NCBI GenBank assembly: GCA_032158125.1
Contig: JASKOT010000031.1
Location: 62,001 to 126,000, forward strand
DNA: 64,000 nucleotides
Reading direction: 5' to 3'
From: Papiliotrema nemorosa
Taxonomy: Eukaryota > Basidiomycota > Tremellomycetes > Tremellales > Rhynchogastremaceae
The notes beneath the pieces were generated by a model. That model was not told where the DNA came from. It did no database searches and saw nothing but the letters and a program-made list of their open reading frames with translations. The translations under genes were made by a program, and so were the position numbers. Positions 45,934-58,617 of the stretch are shown here, piece after piece; within the stretch, counting starts at the first letter, position 1, and the number at the start of each line of letters is the position of its first letter.

Positions 45934-47901
45934 TTATATCCTCTCTGTCTTCCTGACAAGGGAGAGGGGGGGCCGGGGTCTGTGTGCCTGAGGGATCCGA
46001 ACGGTCGTTGATGGAGTGCGAGGTGTTCAGGCGCCGTGTCAGCGTTGACCTGACGAGGGGTTGCTCGTGTCCAAGGCGGAAAGCGAGCACACCTTTCGAA
46101 AGGTTGAAGTGTGCAGGTGGTCGAGTGTCGTCTGGTGTCTATCCGGGATCAGCAATGCTTCTCACCGTCTTTTCCGTATGATCAAGGTGGGTGGATTCTG
46201 GAAGGTCCCCATTCCTCGATTGATCATTCCCGTGTACCACGTTCAACGCCCTCTGCGCTCTTCTCTTCGTTTCATACAAGCCAACACCCTGCCTCGCTTC
46301 TCGAGCTCCACAGCCCCTCGATCACCGTATCTTAATTGAAGAGACAAGATATCGACCCGAGTGATCGAGTAGATAAACTCACTTGTGTATTGCGTTGGTC
46401 GGTTCTTCTTGGATATTCGATCACCTAGATTACATTCCTCTTCCACTTCACACGGCAGCAGCAATGCCTACTATCCAGAAGCTCCACTCGGTGAGACGGA
46501 CAATGATGTGGATATCTGCCTAGATGACTCGTTCGTCCAAAGGAAAGGGGGAGAGGAAAGTTGAAATATATACAAGTGGGGGTGCGAAATTCACGGAGCT
46601 GACTAGTCGAGATAGCGCCAAAGCAGCTAACGACCAGGTGGTGTTGCTTCTCGCAGTCCTTCTCGGATGTTGCTTGTCGCCGGACGAATCGCAGCAATAG
46701 GTCGAGATCTGTCAAATTGAAATGGTCGAGGAGTCGAGTTGAAGGTTATAAGAGAGATGTCCGATGCTTAATGTGACCGATGGGATAAGGCGTCTCACAT
46801 CGCTCTCACGAGTCTGCAGATCCAATTTGGAATGATACAGGACATTTAGGACTAGCCCTCTCCTGTGCCTCGCTATCTCGTCGCTCAGCCTATGCTTGCC
46901 CCGCCTTCTCCGATCCTCTCACAGACTCATGAGCACTCTTGTCATGGCTCTCTGCGGTGTACGCTGAGGATCTTTCCACCGTCTCTTCACCGGTGCAACT
47001 TTGTTCACGGCACCGATATCTCCAGCCGGATGAGCCATGTCTCCGGCAGGCACACAAGCACCGGACGTTTGCGCTGCTCTACCGCTGCTCTTGCTCTGCG
47101 CTGCTCTGCTTCGGAGCTGGGAGCTGGTGATCTGCGGAGAAAAGTATGTCTCGAAACGTTACGTACGTCCATGCTACCCTGTATGACCTTACGTGAACAT
47201 CGAGTCCCACCCGATGTACGCCGCGCTGCAAACAACGAGAGGAGGGCCGTTTTTACCTCGCCTCGTGACAAGAGCATGTCTGGATTTACCTTTTCCGTGC
47301 CTTGAGAGGTGATCTTCCTGCCTAATCCAGGTTGTGCATACTCGCGGACGGGATGGAGGGTCCTCCTCGACTTGGTGTTTTTGACTAGATAGTCGCACAG
47401 GATACGGCGGCCGTTCCGCACCCAAGTGGCGTCAATTGGGATTCTTCCACTGCACCTTGGCGGGGATGGGACAGCTTTCTTTCATGCTATGCCCGTCCGG
47501 CTCCAAAAGATATGGACGTACGCAGAGATCCCTTTTTCACACCAATTAACTCACGCTTGGTACAGCTAGTGATCGAATCGATTCTTAATTCATGGGTCGG
47601 ATGAGGACTAGCTTCGATCGGACATATGACAACAATAATAAGTCGGATCCACTGTTGTGGGACCTGCGACAGCACCCTCTTCGTCGGTCACGTTTTTTTT
47701 TTTGCAGACGTAATGAGTCTCTGCCGCAAGGTAGCGTGGTAACGTTCGGACACCGAAGATCTCCGTCTACTTAGGTCATCACCCTGTGAACAAATTCAAG
47801 CTTGAATGTGACAACAACCCCTTTAGGCAGGTGGGATTCCAGTGACTAAGCGTACCAGTACAAGCGGGTCAGATCTGGACCTCGGACACAAATTACCATG
47901 C
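45934..47901. promoter_or_regulatory. Large gene-free region upstream of the Zn2Cys6 factor
   Basis: 1968 bp between the Zn2Cys6 factor start and the EI24 stop, both minus strand. Open frames on both strands are short, overlap each other and show no domain. An 11-T run followed by GCAG at 47693-47707 resembles a splice acceptor on the plus strand. I infer a long promoter and leader; a non-coding transcript is possible. Confidence 0.4.
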
Positions 47902-49613
47902 TCAACCCAGCCTCTTGCCGGATCGCTCCTTGCCGAAACTTCGAGTCCCCCTTCGATCTCTCATCAGAGCAGCTTCAAGCCACGCCAGTGCTGACAGCGC
48001 GTACCTTGCCAATACAAAGATGGGCACGATACGACCGTCCAGCGCCAAGTTCCATCTTCCGGCCGAGCTGGTGCCTGAGAAATGGCTCGAGCTCGCACTA
48101 GGCGGTGTGAAAAACGGGTTGGTAGATGACCCTTGTTGCAGCGATGTGGGCGATTCAGGGAGGCTGGACGAAGGGGAAGGTGTGGTGGGTAACAGCGAAT
48201 TTCTCGGAGTAGGCGGTCGTGCTAGTAACGCTTGAATTACAAACTACATGCTCAGCCTAAGCACCACGTGCCACCAACGTCACAGCTCGTGGCATGCTCA
48301 CAACTCACAAATGGATAGATGACCGCGAAAATAGCCATATTTACCAAACGTGAACCGAACGAGGTGATGATTGTGGCGGGGAAACCAAAGCCAATCATAT
48401 AGGGTATGAGAGCTTGCATATATTCCACCTTGCGATCCAACCTCCATCCCTTAGATGCGAACGTGGGGCTCTTGTCAGTGAATTGTGCACGAATCCACAG
48501 GGAACTCACTCAAAGGCGTAATACGCATCAATGACGGACATGTAAGCCAGGGATAAAGGCGAACCAATGAGCGGTAAGAAAGCCAAGACGTGCGTGACTA
48601 GTGTGAAGTCGGAGATCAATAGAATCCGCTGGATTGCAGTCGAGATCTTAGCGACAAGATCCCTTTTATTGACGGAAGAAGAGGTATTGGAGAAAGATAA
48701 TGGAGAGGCAGGGGGCTGATGTCGGTAACTATAGCTCAGTCCGGCTGGCGACCTATACAACATAGACGAGACTCACGCTGGATGGAGCACAGTCTGCGCT
48801 CGTCGAGATATACCTCCTGCCCATGTGGACTGATTTTCAGCGATGGCTCTGAGTGTGCAGTTCAAGCGACAATCGAGAAACCCAGCGATACCTTGCGAAG
48901 CCGGTGGTCTCACTCACATTGATCCAGAAACACACCACAAAGACGGGCCAAGATAGTAGTATGTTGTACCACAAGCCGACAGACTCCGTAGTGTGCTGCG
49001 CGGCCGCTGACAGACCTGAGGATGCCGAGAACATCAAGGGCGAGACTGAAAGCAGCAACAGCGAGACAAGGTTGATCAAACTGTCAATCTATCAGCATTG
49101 TCAAGCGGTAGAATCACGGCTCATGACACCCACGTCGATTTGAGCACCAGTGTCCGCAGCTCATTATCTCTGCACGTCAAAACAACTCCTCGTGATGAGG
49201 CAGACTCACCCCCAGACCAAAGAGACGCTTCGATCGATACGACTCGCATCGAACAAGCCTCTCCGTATCCTCTCCACAATCTTCTTGACTTCCTCAAGCC
49301 AGTCCATCTTGTCATCCCTGCCGTCATACCTGCTCGACATATCGTCATTGAGATCATATACCCCTGCAGAGCCATATTGAGCTGTAGGTATCCCATAGCC
49401 GTTCCCAGGCGAAGATCCTGTATGTACGTTCAGTCCAGGTGAAGGGGACGGAATGCTGTATCGAGCTTTCTGAGAAGATTGAGGTGTTGAATAAAGCTGA
49501 GAAGAACCTCGACGTAATGGTTTATACGCGGTATTTGGGGGTGGAGAGGTAACCGGTGGTGCGGGAGAGAGTTGAGCAGAGCCACCCGCAGTGTTGGTCC
49601 GTCTATGAAGCAT
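47902..49613 (-). CDS. EI24-family multi-pass membrane protein
   Basis: Etoposide-induced 2.4 (EI24) family, ER membrane proteins linked in animals to autophagy. Exons 49210-49613, 48914-49080, 48777-48846, 48510-48728, 48309-48468 and 47902-48243 give about 453 aa. After a disordered N-terminus (~105 residues), hydrophobic segments occur at LVSLLLLSVSPLMFSA, YNILLSWPVFVVCFWIN, TLVTHVLAFLPLIG, ALIPYMIGFGFPATIITSF and VNMAIFAVIYPFFVIQALL. The family pattern VIDAYYAFD...WRLDRKVEYM is present. The last exon (LARPPTPRNS...LALDGRIVPIFVLARYALSA) has little similarity I can name. The second intron's donor is the downstream GTGAGA, chosen by frame. Confidence 0.78.
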
Positions 49614-49901
49614 GCCGAGGTATTCGAAAGGATGTGTGATGGCTCCTGTAGGGGTGAGAGACTGTTTGAATGGGGCAACGTTTTGAGGGGGGATTTTATG
49701 AATGGGCCTGCTGAGGGATTTGTTGTTGTCGAGATGAAGATGGAACCTTACAAGACGCGTCGAATGACGTCGCAAGCGAGGTAGTCACTCGAGTATGAAA
49801 GAGGTTCTTGTAGTGCACGGGCATGCACAGACAGCAAGCAACAGTCCGAATGGTAGACGAAGAAGCTTTGCCAATCGTCATGCAGTACTCGTGGATGCAT
49901 G

Positions 49902-51225
49902 TTAGACAGCCGACTTGGCCTCGGCACGTTGGCGCTTCCACTCTTCTGCTCGCCGCCGCCTCTCCTTCTGCTTCTCTGCTTCTGCCTCTGCGCTATCTTG
50001 CCCGTCCGGCTGACGAATTGTGTCGATGCTAGCTGATTCACCGACTGAAAGAGGTGTAAGCGCACGTGGGCTGTCTTTCATAGGTGGGGAGGGAGGAGGA
50101 GGCGAAGCAGGTGGTCCAACAGGATCACCTCCTTGATCCGTCTCATCTCCGTCCTCCTCGTCGCTGCTATCGTAACCTCCCAAAAGAGCTCCTACAGCCT
50201 TTTCCTCTTTCTTCTTCCGTGCTGGATCCTCCATCTTGACTCGTCGAACGTGATCCTTGGTACCGGTCCAGATTGCGTTATACCTCCCTCTAAGGAAGGC
50301 GAACCGCTCGTCTTTCGCATGATTGGCCAAGATGCGCATCTCGAGCACTCTTGGATCCGGTGATTCAGAAAGAGACCTGGCGGTATGTCTCATGAGCGTC
50401 ATGATCCCTTCCGAAGGCTACCCGTAAGTTCCTTCCAAACTCGAAAGTTGACCAACCTGTTCATCCGGATCCCAACTGTCAGCGCTGAGCACCTGCCCAT
50501 CGGCAATTGCCTGGACGCGATCTTCCTCTGCGCGTTCTTTTAGTCGATCCTCGCGAAGGGCAGTGATCCAAGCTTGCTTTTTCTTCCTCTCGTAATCTTC
50601 TAGCTGCTCCGTCGAGGTGATATGGAAAGTCTCTTCAGCATCCGAAGGTAGCGAATTCCATGAGGACCCAGAGGAATGAGATGAGTTACGAGATCTTGGT
50701 TGTCCAACAGATGACGGAAAGTCGGTGAGGAGGTGTATGATGTCGTGCCTGTATGTAAGTAGAGTCCAGCAGGTGTGGGGATATTCATGCACATCAGCAA
50801 CTAAGAAATTATCTTGTCCATCTTGTGTAGCGCCAAACCCATACGTCGAGAGTTCCAATCCCCTTTACATCCTGCCTGACCTTGCTCGGCCACAAAGTCG
50901 ACGCCTGAGAGAACACTGGAAGCGGTTTGTATGCCAGCGAAGAGGTGTAGTGAATGGAGTATACCTACCTGTCTGCCCAGAATGCTCGCTCTTCATCACT
51001 TCCGTTCCAGCTTAACAGCCCCCTTCCCCTTGATCGACTACTCTCAGGCAGATCCTCAGCTCTCGTCGCAAGTTCCGAAGCGAGCTCGTTCTGCCCATAG
51101 ATCAATTGAGCCTCGTACGCCTGGATAAAAGCCTTCGACGGGGTAGTGTACAATTCAGGCTCATCGTGATGGTGGTATCGGCTGTCTGCCGGCCTTTTAC
51201 CCTTTCGCGGATTGAGGGTCGACAT
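49902..51225 (-). CDS. Unidentified nuclear-type protein, possibly Rrn5-like Pol I factor (exon model incomplete)
   Basis: The first exon (50969-51225) starts MSTLNPRKGKRPADSRYHHH and ends with GLLSWNGSDEERAFWADR, a pattern reminiscent of the SANT-like start of Rrn5 (upstream activation factor of RNA polymerase I). The penultimate exon ends at 50457 with ETFHITSTEQLEDYERKKKQ and a 39-nt intron (50418-50456) leads to the last exon, 49902-50417 (LMRHTARSLSESPDPRVLEM, RFAFLRGRY, acidic linker, basic helical end). Between 50700 and 50968 I could not find one set of introns that satisfies all phases, so 1-3 exons remain uncertain. The Rrn5 suggestion is weak and rests on general pattern only. Confidence 0.45.
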
Positions 51226-51583
51226 AGGAAACAGATCGAACGAAGATGTGAATACTTTTGATGGGCTCTAGACAAGAAAGCCTTGGAAAGGTATCAACCC
51301 TGAACCGAGCAGTGACGGAGAGATGTCTTTGCCGTTTCAGCTACCAGGACACTGTTACCGATGCCCTTTGACAGGTGTTTCACTATTTACTGCTCGGTAT
51401 GAAATTGTGCAATTTTGGCGATAGCAGAATGCACATGGTCTGCAGGGCTCGTGAGCCAGAATGCCTGAATGTATACATGGAAATTACACCCAATCCTCCT
51501 CTGCAGTAAGGGCGAGCCCCAGCCGCCCTATCACTTCAATGTCTTCGAAAAGACCATCGATACTTGATATCCATACTAAGCGC
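51226..51583. other. Intergenic region, nothing identified
   Basis: 358 bp between the start of the preceding minus-strand gene and the stop of the ESSS gene (also minus). It should hold one promoter and one 3'-UTR; no gene or motif seen. Confidence 0.35.
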
Positions 51584-52117
51584 CTACTCGACTCTTTGAG
51601 ACGATGGGACATATTTTGGCAGATCTCCTCGTGCCTCCATCCTCTTCTTAGCCTCTTCCATCGCCCACTCTGACATGCTAGAGTTATCAGCACAGTACCT
51701 TCGACATCTCCATCCAGACGGAAGGTGCGAACGTTAGGAGAGAAAATGAAGAATTACCTCGTGTTTGGCTTGTAGAAGTAGGCAGCAACAACGGCAGCTA
51801 TGATTGCTCCTCCGCCAAAGTAGTATGGGTATCTAGCAGATGTTAGCCTATGCCGGTGTGACAAGGAAGATGCTCGAGGCGTCCAAAATCGATCAAACTC
51901 ACTCCCAGGACTGTCTCTTTCTCTTTTGGCCAGCGGGAAGAGGCTAAACATCAGCAGTTGGTCAAGGACATTCGGGCAAAGCAAAGTAGTCGATACGAAC
52001 CTTTTCTCCAAAGAGGTAACCTGTGGGAGGGTTATAGTGGACACCACCAGCATGGCGCCTTCCGGTAGCGTTCTTGGCGAGAGTGGAGGTCCTGTTCAGT
52101 GTTGTTCGGAGGGACAT
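51584..52117 (-). CDS. NADH dehydrogenase (complex I) ESSS/NDUFB11-like subunit
   Basis: Accessory membrane-arm subunit of mitochondrial complex I. Four small exons, 52001-52117, 51903-51943, 51758-51832 and 51584-51677, give about 108 aa. A short basic N-terminus (MSLRTTLNRTSTLAKNATGR) fits a presequence. HYNPPTGYLFGEKPLPAGQK is the family hallmark. It is followed by one transmembrane helix (YYFGGGAIIAAVVAAYFYKP) and the conserved end SMSEWAMEEAKKRMEARGD. No exon is long enough to stand out alone. The presence of this subunit means the organism has proton-pumping complex I, unlike Saccharomyces. It diverges from SEC16 over 215 bp. Confidence 0.88.
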
Positions 52118-52332
52118 GGTGCGTCTGTCGAATTGAGTATAGGACGAATCGACCAAATCAGCTGGGCCGTAATGCAGAAAGCCCCAGAATAGGCGCATCG
52201 CCCTCACCGTGAGCCTATTCATCATATGACGTGTCTGAGCTTCCAGCTGTCCATGTCGAGGTCGCCATTATACTCATCCCTTCGTAGCTTTCTGTATCGC
52301 AGCTGCAGAGACTGCAGCGAGCTCGCAGCACC
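52118..52332. promoter_or_regulatory. Shared divergent promoter ESSS subunit / SEC16
   Basis: 215 bp between the two start codons, so the promoters overlap. No motif was recognised. Confidence 0.4.
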
Positions 52333-55300
52333 ATGTCAGCCGAAGCTGGACCTTCGAGATCGCCCAGACAGAGTCCCGCCCGACCGGCTGTTCAAGCCCT
52401 ATTCGAAGACGATCAGCCAGAATCCGATGTCTTTGCTCAACTGGCGGCTGATGAGTCGGACGGGCCCGATTCGTCTGCGCCGACCGGTGGCATCCAGTTG
52501 ATCGACGACCAAGAAGAAACCTCACCGGACACAACTTCCGTGCACGATGAAGAGAACAAACGGAAACAGCTTGAGCCGGTACTTCAGATCGAGAATGAGG
52601 AGGATCCGCGTGTATCTGGATCCGTTGGGCATGACATCAATCAACCAGACGTATTTGGACACGTAGAGAATCCCGAGACATCAGGTCAACCCGAGCCGGA
52701 GGAGAACGAGGACTCCGGGCTGTCCGACACTTTCCACCGACTGCGGCTTGAAGAGCCTTTGCCCTTGCCAGCTCAATCTGGTCCTGTGGCGGATCTAGTC
52801 GACAAGAGGGAAGCAGCGGATATAAGCAGTGAAGACGCAAAGGATCTGCTGGAGGATTCGGCACATGCTCAGCAAGAGGATGACATCTTTTCGCAACTTA
52901 CGCAAAATGGTGAGACGAACGCCGAAGAGGAGGACATTGCAGAGCCAGAGTTGGAGGCAGAGCCAACATCAGCACCTGCTCCGAATAAGCCTCAACAGAA
53001 TGATATGAACCTGGAGGATCTCTTTGCAGGGGCACCTTCGGACGACCCTTTTGCTGAGATCGGAAACCCAAATCCAGACGAGATTTCTCCCGCTGTCGAT
53101 AAGCAACACCCTTCACCCGCGCCGATATTGGATGCCTTCAAAGACGATGCGGCCGGAAGTGGGCAGGATGTCTTCGCTGCTCTTGCTCAAGATGATCCAC
53201 CTTCCCAAGTGGGTGAAGCTAAACATGAGCGAGACTTCAGCGATCTGCTAGCGGAATTCGAGGACGACGATATGGAATTTGCTGAATCAGAGACGGTCGG
53301 ACAAAGCGATGCCCGTATATTAGACCCTCCGTCGCAGCCACCAGCTCAGCACCTTTTCGACAATGGAATGGAGTCATCACCCTTTGACGATGTCCTGGGT
53401 CAAGTTGATGCTGAACCGACTCCCGCTAATCAAGGGGCATCTGCTCCGGCCAACCCTGCTGCAGCCGCACCTTCGACAACAGGACAAGATGAGGATGGAA
53501 ACGCGCCAATACCATTCGACATACCGCTAGGGTGGTATGATGATGCCGGCAATTGGAACTGGTATACCGAAGATGAGAAAGAACAAGTCAGACTGGCAAT
53601 GCTCGAACAGAGTGGAGTGAATCAGGACAATGCTGAAGGTATGTTAAATCGCACTGAATCGCAAATTCAAGCTCATCGTAGCTTCCAATATCCCAATCTA
53701 CAGTCCAGCTTTGGGAGTGGCCGCTGGGCAATCGGAAAACGCTGCACGAAGAACACCTCAACCTGACGTTTCGGCCGCACGGCTGGAATCCACGTCCTAC
53801 GATCCTTATGCGCCGCAACCGAGCCTTTCGCAGCCCGTCACTATCTCGCCTTATGCACCAGCTACTTCCTCGAGCTATTCGAACTCGTCCTATACCTATG
53901 GCAGCCAACCGGCCTCGGCTGCCAGTGTTCCCACTACTGCAACGTACGACCCGTACGCGCCGTCCAGTCATGCTGGTTCGTCTCATGCGCCTTATGGCAT
54001 CGCTGTGCCCTCCTATAGAGGCCCCTCGTCTGCCCCTTCAACCGCAGCTCGTGCGCCCGGTCCTGCTGCTGAGCGTCCCGCACCGCCCAAACGTGTGGTC
54101 TCGAACGCATATGATCCTCCTCTGCGCCCGCAAAAGAGCTTTGTTCGTCCAACATCAGCATTATCCTCGACCCCTACTAGCATGACGCCTGCACCTCCGG
54201 TGCCTGTAGCTTCACTCCCTCAGTTGTCGAGTCCTGCTCCGCCGCCCACCGGTCCGCCAAGGAGACCAAAGACGCCGAGTGCACCGTCATATGCCGCACC
54301 ACCCTCGAGAGTGGCACCACCAACAGAGCAGTATCAACGTCAGGACGATGTGCCACCAGTACCGCCACTACCACAACAGGTCTCTTACGCTCCGCCGACC
54401 GATCCATACGCAATGAGACCGGACCAATCGACTACCACGTCACCGCCCGCGCAGTATAAGCCACCTCCGAGAAATCAAAGCTACAACTCGTTTGACCCAC
54501 CTCTCCGTCCCTCTAGTGCTGCCAGAGCTCGAGCCGCAGGTCCTGATCGAGCCATTACTCCACCCATATCCACACTCGCTCCTCCTCCGGTCACTGCACC
54601 TCCACCATCAGGTCCCCCTCGAGGACCATCCCGAGGCTTGATGAAGAAGCCCTCGCAGATATTTGAGACCAAACCGTCATTCGACGCTCGACCGCCGTCC
54701 AGGGGTCCCAGCGCTATTGTGAGAACTCACTCACCACTAGTGCCAGCTGCCGAGATCCCTTCTAGACCTCAATCGAGGTCTGCAAATGAGCGGACCGAGC
54801 CATCGGGTTTAGTGCCGCCGACCTTGTCCTCACGCGAGGAATATGATCCGGAGGGCAGTATGGACGAGGAAGGCGAGGTGACTCCGCCGATTTCCACAGG
54901 CCGGGAAATCAAACAGGACGTATTGGCACAAGAGGCGCAAACCGGAGACTTTGATCCGGCGACTGACGAACGAGTCCTGACGCAAGGATATGAAGCCATG
55001 AGCTATCAGCATCAAGGATCTATTTCTACGCATCCAAGCGGAGGCTCGTCGTATGCTGCATCCCTACGTGACCCTTACAAATCTCCACCTCCCGCCAATC
55101 AGAGGTACATGCAAACCCCAGCACGAGAGACCGAAGCTACATCATCGTATGACCCCTCGCCCTATCGACCCCAGGCTCAAGAGACATCCTACGGGCCAGC
55201 TCAACACCAGACACCACAGAAGGATGCTTACGGGCCCGAGTCGTATGGCCTTGGTTTGAAGACCACAGGATCATCGCCACCGCCCGGCGACGTCTACAAC

Positions 55301-58300
55301 CCCTATGCACCGGTAACAAATGGCCCAGCGCAGGACTCGTATGCACCGCAAGCTGCGACTTCTAGCGCTTCTTCAATGCCAGAATATGGGCGACAAAGTA
55401 GATCTTATGATCCTTACGCTCCAGCCTCGCAAGTTCCCTTCCTCCACCCAGATGACGGACAGCCTCAACGAACGCTCTCGCCATCTTATAGCTCCGACTA
55501 CGGGATATCGCCACCGCAGCCCAGCTATTTCCAGAATATGCATGCTCCTCCTGCCGACACCACCTATGTACCCCAACAAGTCCTCGAGCAGAAGCCAATT
55601 TCGGAGGACCCACTCGGTCGATCCACCTTGACAGCTCGGAATACTCCTCTAGCAGTATTTGGCTTTGGAGGGGTTTTGATTACTGCTTTCCCCGCCCAAG
55701 CGGATTCCGATCGCTCTATGGGACATCAAAGAACTCCCTCTTATGGTTACGCTTCTGGACGAGGGCAACTGTGGATTCGCACAGTATCTGATTTGGCTTC
55801 GACCAGCGCGCTCAAACCAAACGACAATGTCTTCCCTGGTCCGCTGGTGCTTGACCCTTCAACACCGAAAGGGGCTGCAGGCGACAAGAAGAAGCGCGAG
55901 GCTATCACAGCGTATCTGCAAGCAAGAGCAGAGGAGATTGAAAAGGGTCTGCCGTACCTCAAGAGCTCGGCAAATGCTGCCAGAAGGGAGGAAGAAGGGA
56001 AACTGGTCATAGTGAAGATCCTGTCAGCGATGATTCTTGGTGATGGGAAATTGTCCGGAAAGTGAGTGACCATCCCCCTACGATGACACATATCTGATAG
56101 CAGAACGGAAGTCGAAGACGCCCTTTGTGATGCGTTTTCCTTGTCGAGCTCGTCAATGGGACAAAACCCACCCAATCTCCCCTCCGCTGCTGGAAACACT
56201 CAACCGGGGTATTCATCTGATCAACACGTCTCGAGCCGAGCGAATCCTTCTAATATCAGCGAACTCGGTCAAATGCTTTCTCGTGGCGAGAAACGTGAAG
56301 CAGCCCATTATGCAGCTAAGCGAGGTCTATGGGCTCATGCCCTTCTCATCTCAAGCTCTGTCGATCCAGAATTATGGTCAGAGACGGTGCTCAAGTTTGC
56401 TGAAGCAGAGTTGCAGGCTTCACCGGATGGCGCGGCCCTGCGAGCTGCATATGCCGTCTTCTCAGGTCGGACAGCTACGTCAGGTGAGTCGCCCGGAACA
56501 AATTGCGTAGGCGAGATCTGATGTGTTTAGTCGAAGAATTGGTGCAATCGGCCAATCTCTCTGGCGATCCGTCGCAAGATAGGTGGAGAGAGGTGATCAG
56601 TGCGGTCGTGTTTAATGGTAAACCCACCGATCTTGCTTGTCTCGATGAATTGGGAACCAGATTCCGGCAAGCGGGCCTGAACTACCCCGCGCATGTCTGG
56701 TACGACGGTATACTAGTCGAGACTCTTAGCTGACATCCAGTCACCTTTTGGCGCCTACCTCGCCGTTCTCCGACCTGACACCGGCTGCCATTGACCGACC
56801 TATTCCCCTTCTTCAGAATCCACGGGATGATGATGCCATCGTCTTTGCGGAATTAGCAGAGTATGCTCGAAGCTTGGTCGTCTTGCCCAAGGGTCAAGAA
56901 TCGCCGGTTACCGGTCTGCCCCAGCTTCTCCCGTACAAATTGCAAAGAGCATGGTTGGCTGCTGAATTGGGAGAGGTTGAGCAAGCCAAGCGGTGAGCAC
57001 TATTTTTACCTCTGCAGACAGTTCACTGAAACCCAGGTATTGCACGGCAATCGAAGCCGCCTCCAAAGTGGGCAAGAATGGACCATCCGTAATGCCCCCT
57101 GCTCTCCTAGCTAGTCTGGAAGACCTCAACGAACGTCTCACCGGTACACCTTCCGCAAATCCAGCTCGATTGATAGGCGGTCAGAAAACCAGCAAGGCAG
57201 GTTTGGGCTCCTGGATCGAAGGGAGATTGTCCAAGTTTATCGCCGGAGAAGAAGACGGTTCTGCACCGGTCAAGCCTATTGCGTCAGCTAACAAGTCTGA
57301 TGTGGCTGGACCCTTTTCCCACTTTTCGACCATATCACCCGCCGCATCTGGTGCCGTCACTCGGACGGCCTCCACAGTGGAGTTTTCCGGCGCTCTCAAC
57401 TCTGCGCAAAATTCACCGTATGGTGTGCCCTCTCGATTGAGCGAGACACAGCAGTATGGCACGGCCGGCGATAACTACGGTTCCGGCTATAATGCTTGGT
57501 CGGGCGGCCAAGAGGTGCCCGAGGAAAACGAACGACAGGATGAGATTGTCGGTGAGGGAGAGGCAGAGTTTATCAAAACTATGGCGGCATTTTCGATCGG
57601 AGGCACACGAGATGTCGGTCCGAGCGATTACCAACCCAAGAGTTCCAGTGCACAGGTGGAAGCGGACGATGATGACGAGGATCTCGGATTCGGCAACACA
57701 TCGTTATCCAGAGGCAGAACACCAAGACCCGCTGTGTCCGATACGAAGGAAGACAAGAAAGGAGAAACGAAAGCCGCGCCTGTTGATGAGAAAAAGCCGG
57801 AACCGGCAGCTGCATCACCATCCAAAGGCGAAGCGAAAGGCGGTTGGTTGAAGGGTTGGTGGGGTAAGAAAGAGGGTGAAGGGTCTGGTCCGATCAAGGC
57901 AAAGCTGGGAGAAGAGAGTTCAATGATATACGACAAGGACCTCAAGCGATGGGTTGTTAAAGGTGTAAGTGATCCAAACCTATGACCATGTGTGCTACAC
58001 TGACGTACTAGGCAAAACCTGAACCCGTCGCGGCTGCTCCTCCACCCCCACCCCGCGCACAAACGGCTTCGCCGTCTCATGCTGCTCGACCGGAATCATC
58101 CGCACCTCGAGCAATGTCGGCCACTCCTCCACCTACTCAAGCGGCACGAAATGGTCCACCGCCGCCCAGTGGACCGCTGGCGAGGTCTTCGACGGCGCCT
58201 ATGGGATTCACCGAGATGCCGGATGGACAGATTAAACGGCAAAAGTCGTCCTTGGCGGAATCAATCACGGCTGATGAAGCGTCGTCTGTCGCGGCGCCAA

Positions 58301-58497
58301 ACATGTCGATGACTCCCAGCTCTGGACCTCCAGCAGGTGGATCGCCAATGGGAGGACTACCGAAACCGCCTAGCCGAGCCGCGACAGCGTCGATTGATGA
58401 TCTATTGTCGAGACCGCCATCCAAGAGGCCCGGATCGGCTGCGAAGAAGTCTATGAGGAACAAATATGTGGATGTCTTGCAGCCTGGGTCGCAGTAG
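52333..58497 (+). CDS. SEC16: COPII coat assembly scaffold Sec16
   Basis: Organises ER exit sites by binding Sec13 and other COPII proteins (family knowledge). Exons 52333-53638, 53682-56061, 56104-56483, 56531-56699, 56741-56992, 57037-57964 and 58012-58497 give about 1966 aa. The first ~400 residues are acidic and disordered with repeated DxFAxLA-type motifs, ending at FDIPLGWYDDAGNWNWYTED. A long Pro/Tyr/Ser-rich region follows with SYDPYAP repeats. The central conserved domain begins near residue 1100 (FGFGGVLITAFPAQ, GRGQLWIRTVSDL) and continues with ISELGQMLSRGEKREAAHYA and RWREVISAVVFNG, the Sec13-binding ACE1-like fold. The C-terminus holds GGWLKGWWGKK and KRWVVKG, typical of Sec16. 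The last exon is Pro/Ser-rich. Confidence 0.94.
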
Positions 58498-58617
58498 GGA
58501 TGAGGGTCAGGAGATCCAATCGTCAGAAGTTTATGAGATTTACGCCGCAATGCATCAAATATACATTCATAGGTGTACAGAATGCCAGTAACGACAGGTC
58601 CTCAAACGGGCACTACC

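Noticed and set aside
46865..47421. Open frames of 146 (plus) and 138 (minus) codons in the 2-kb gene-free region
   Set aside because: They overlap on opposite strands, have no recognisable motif and no splice partners; not supportable as genes.
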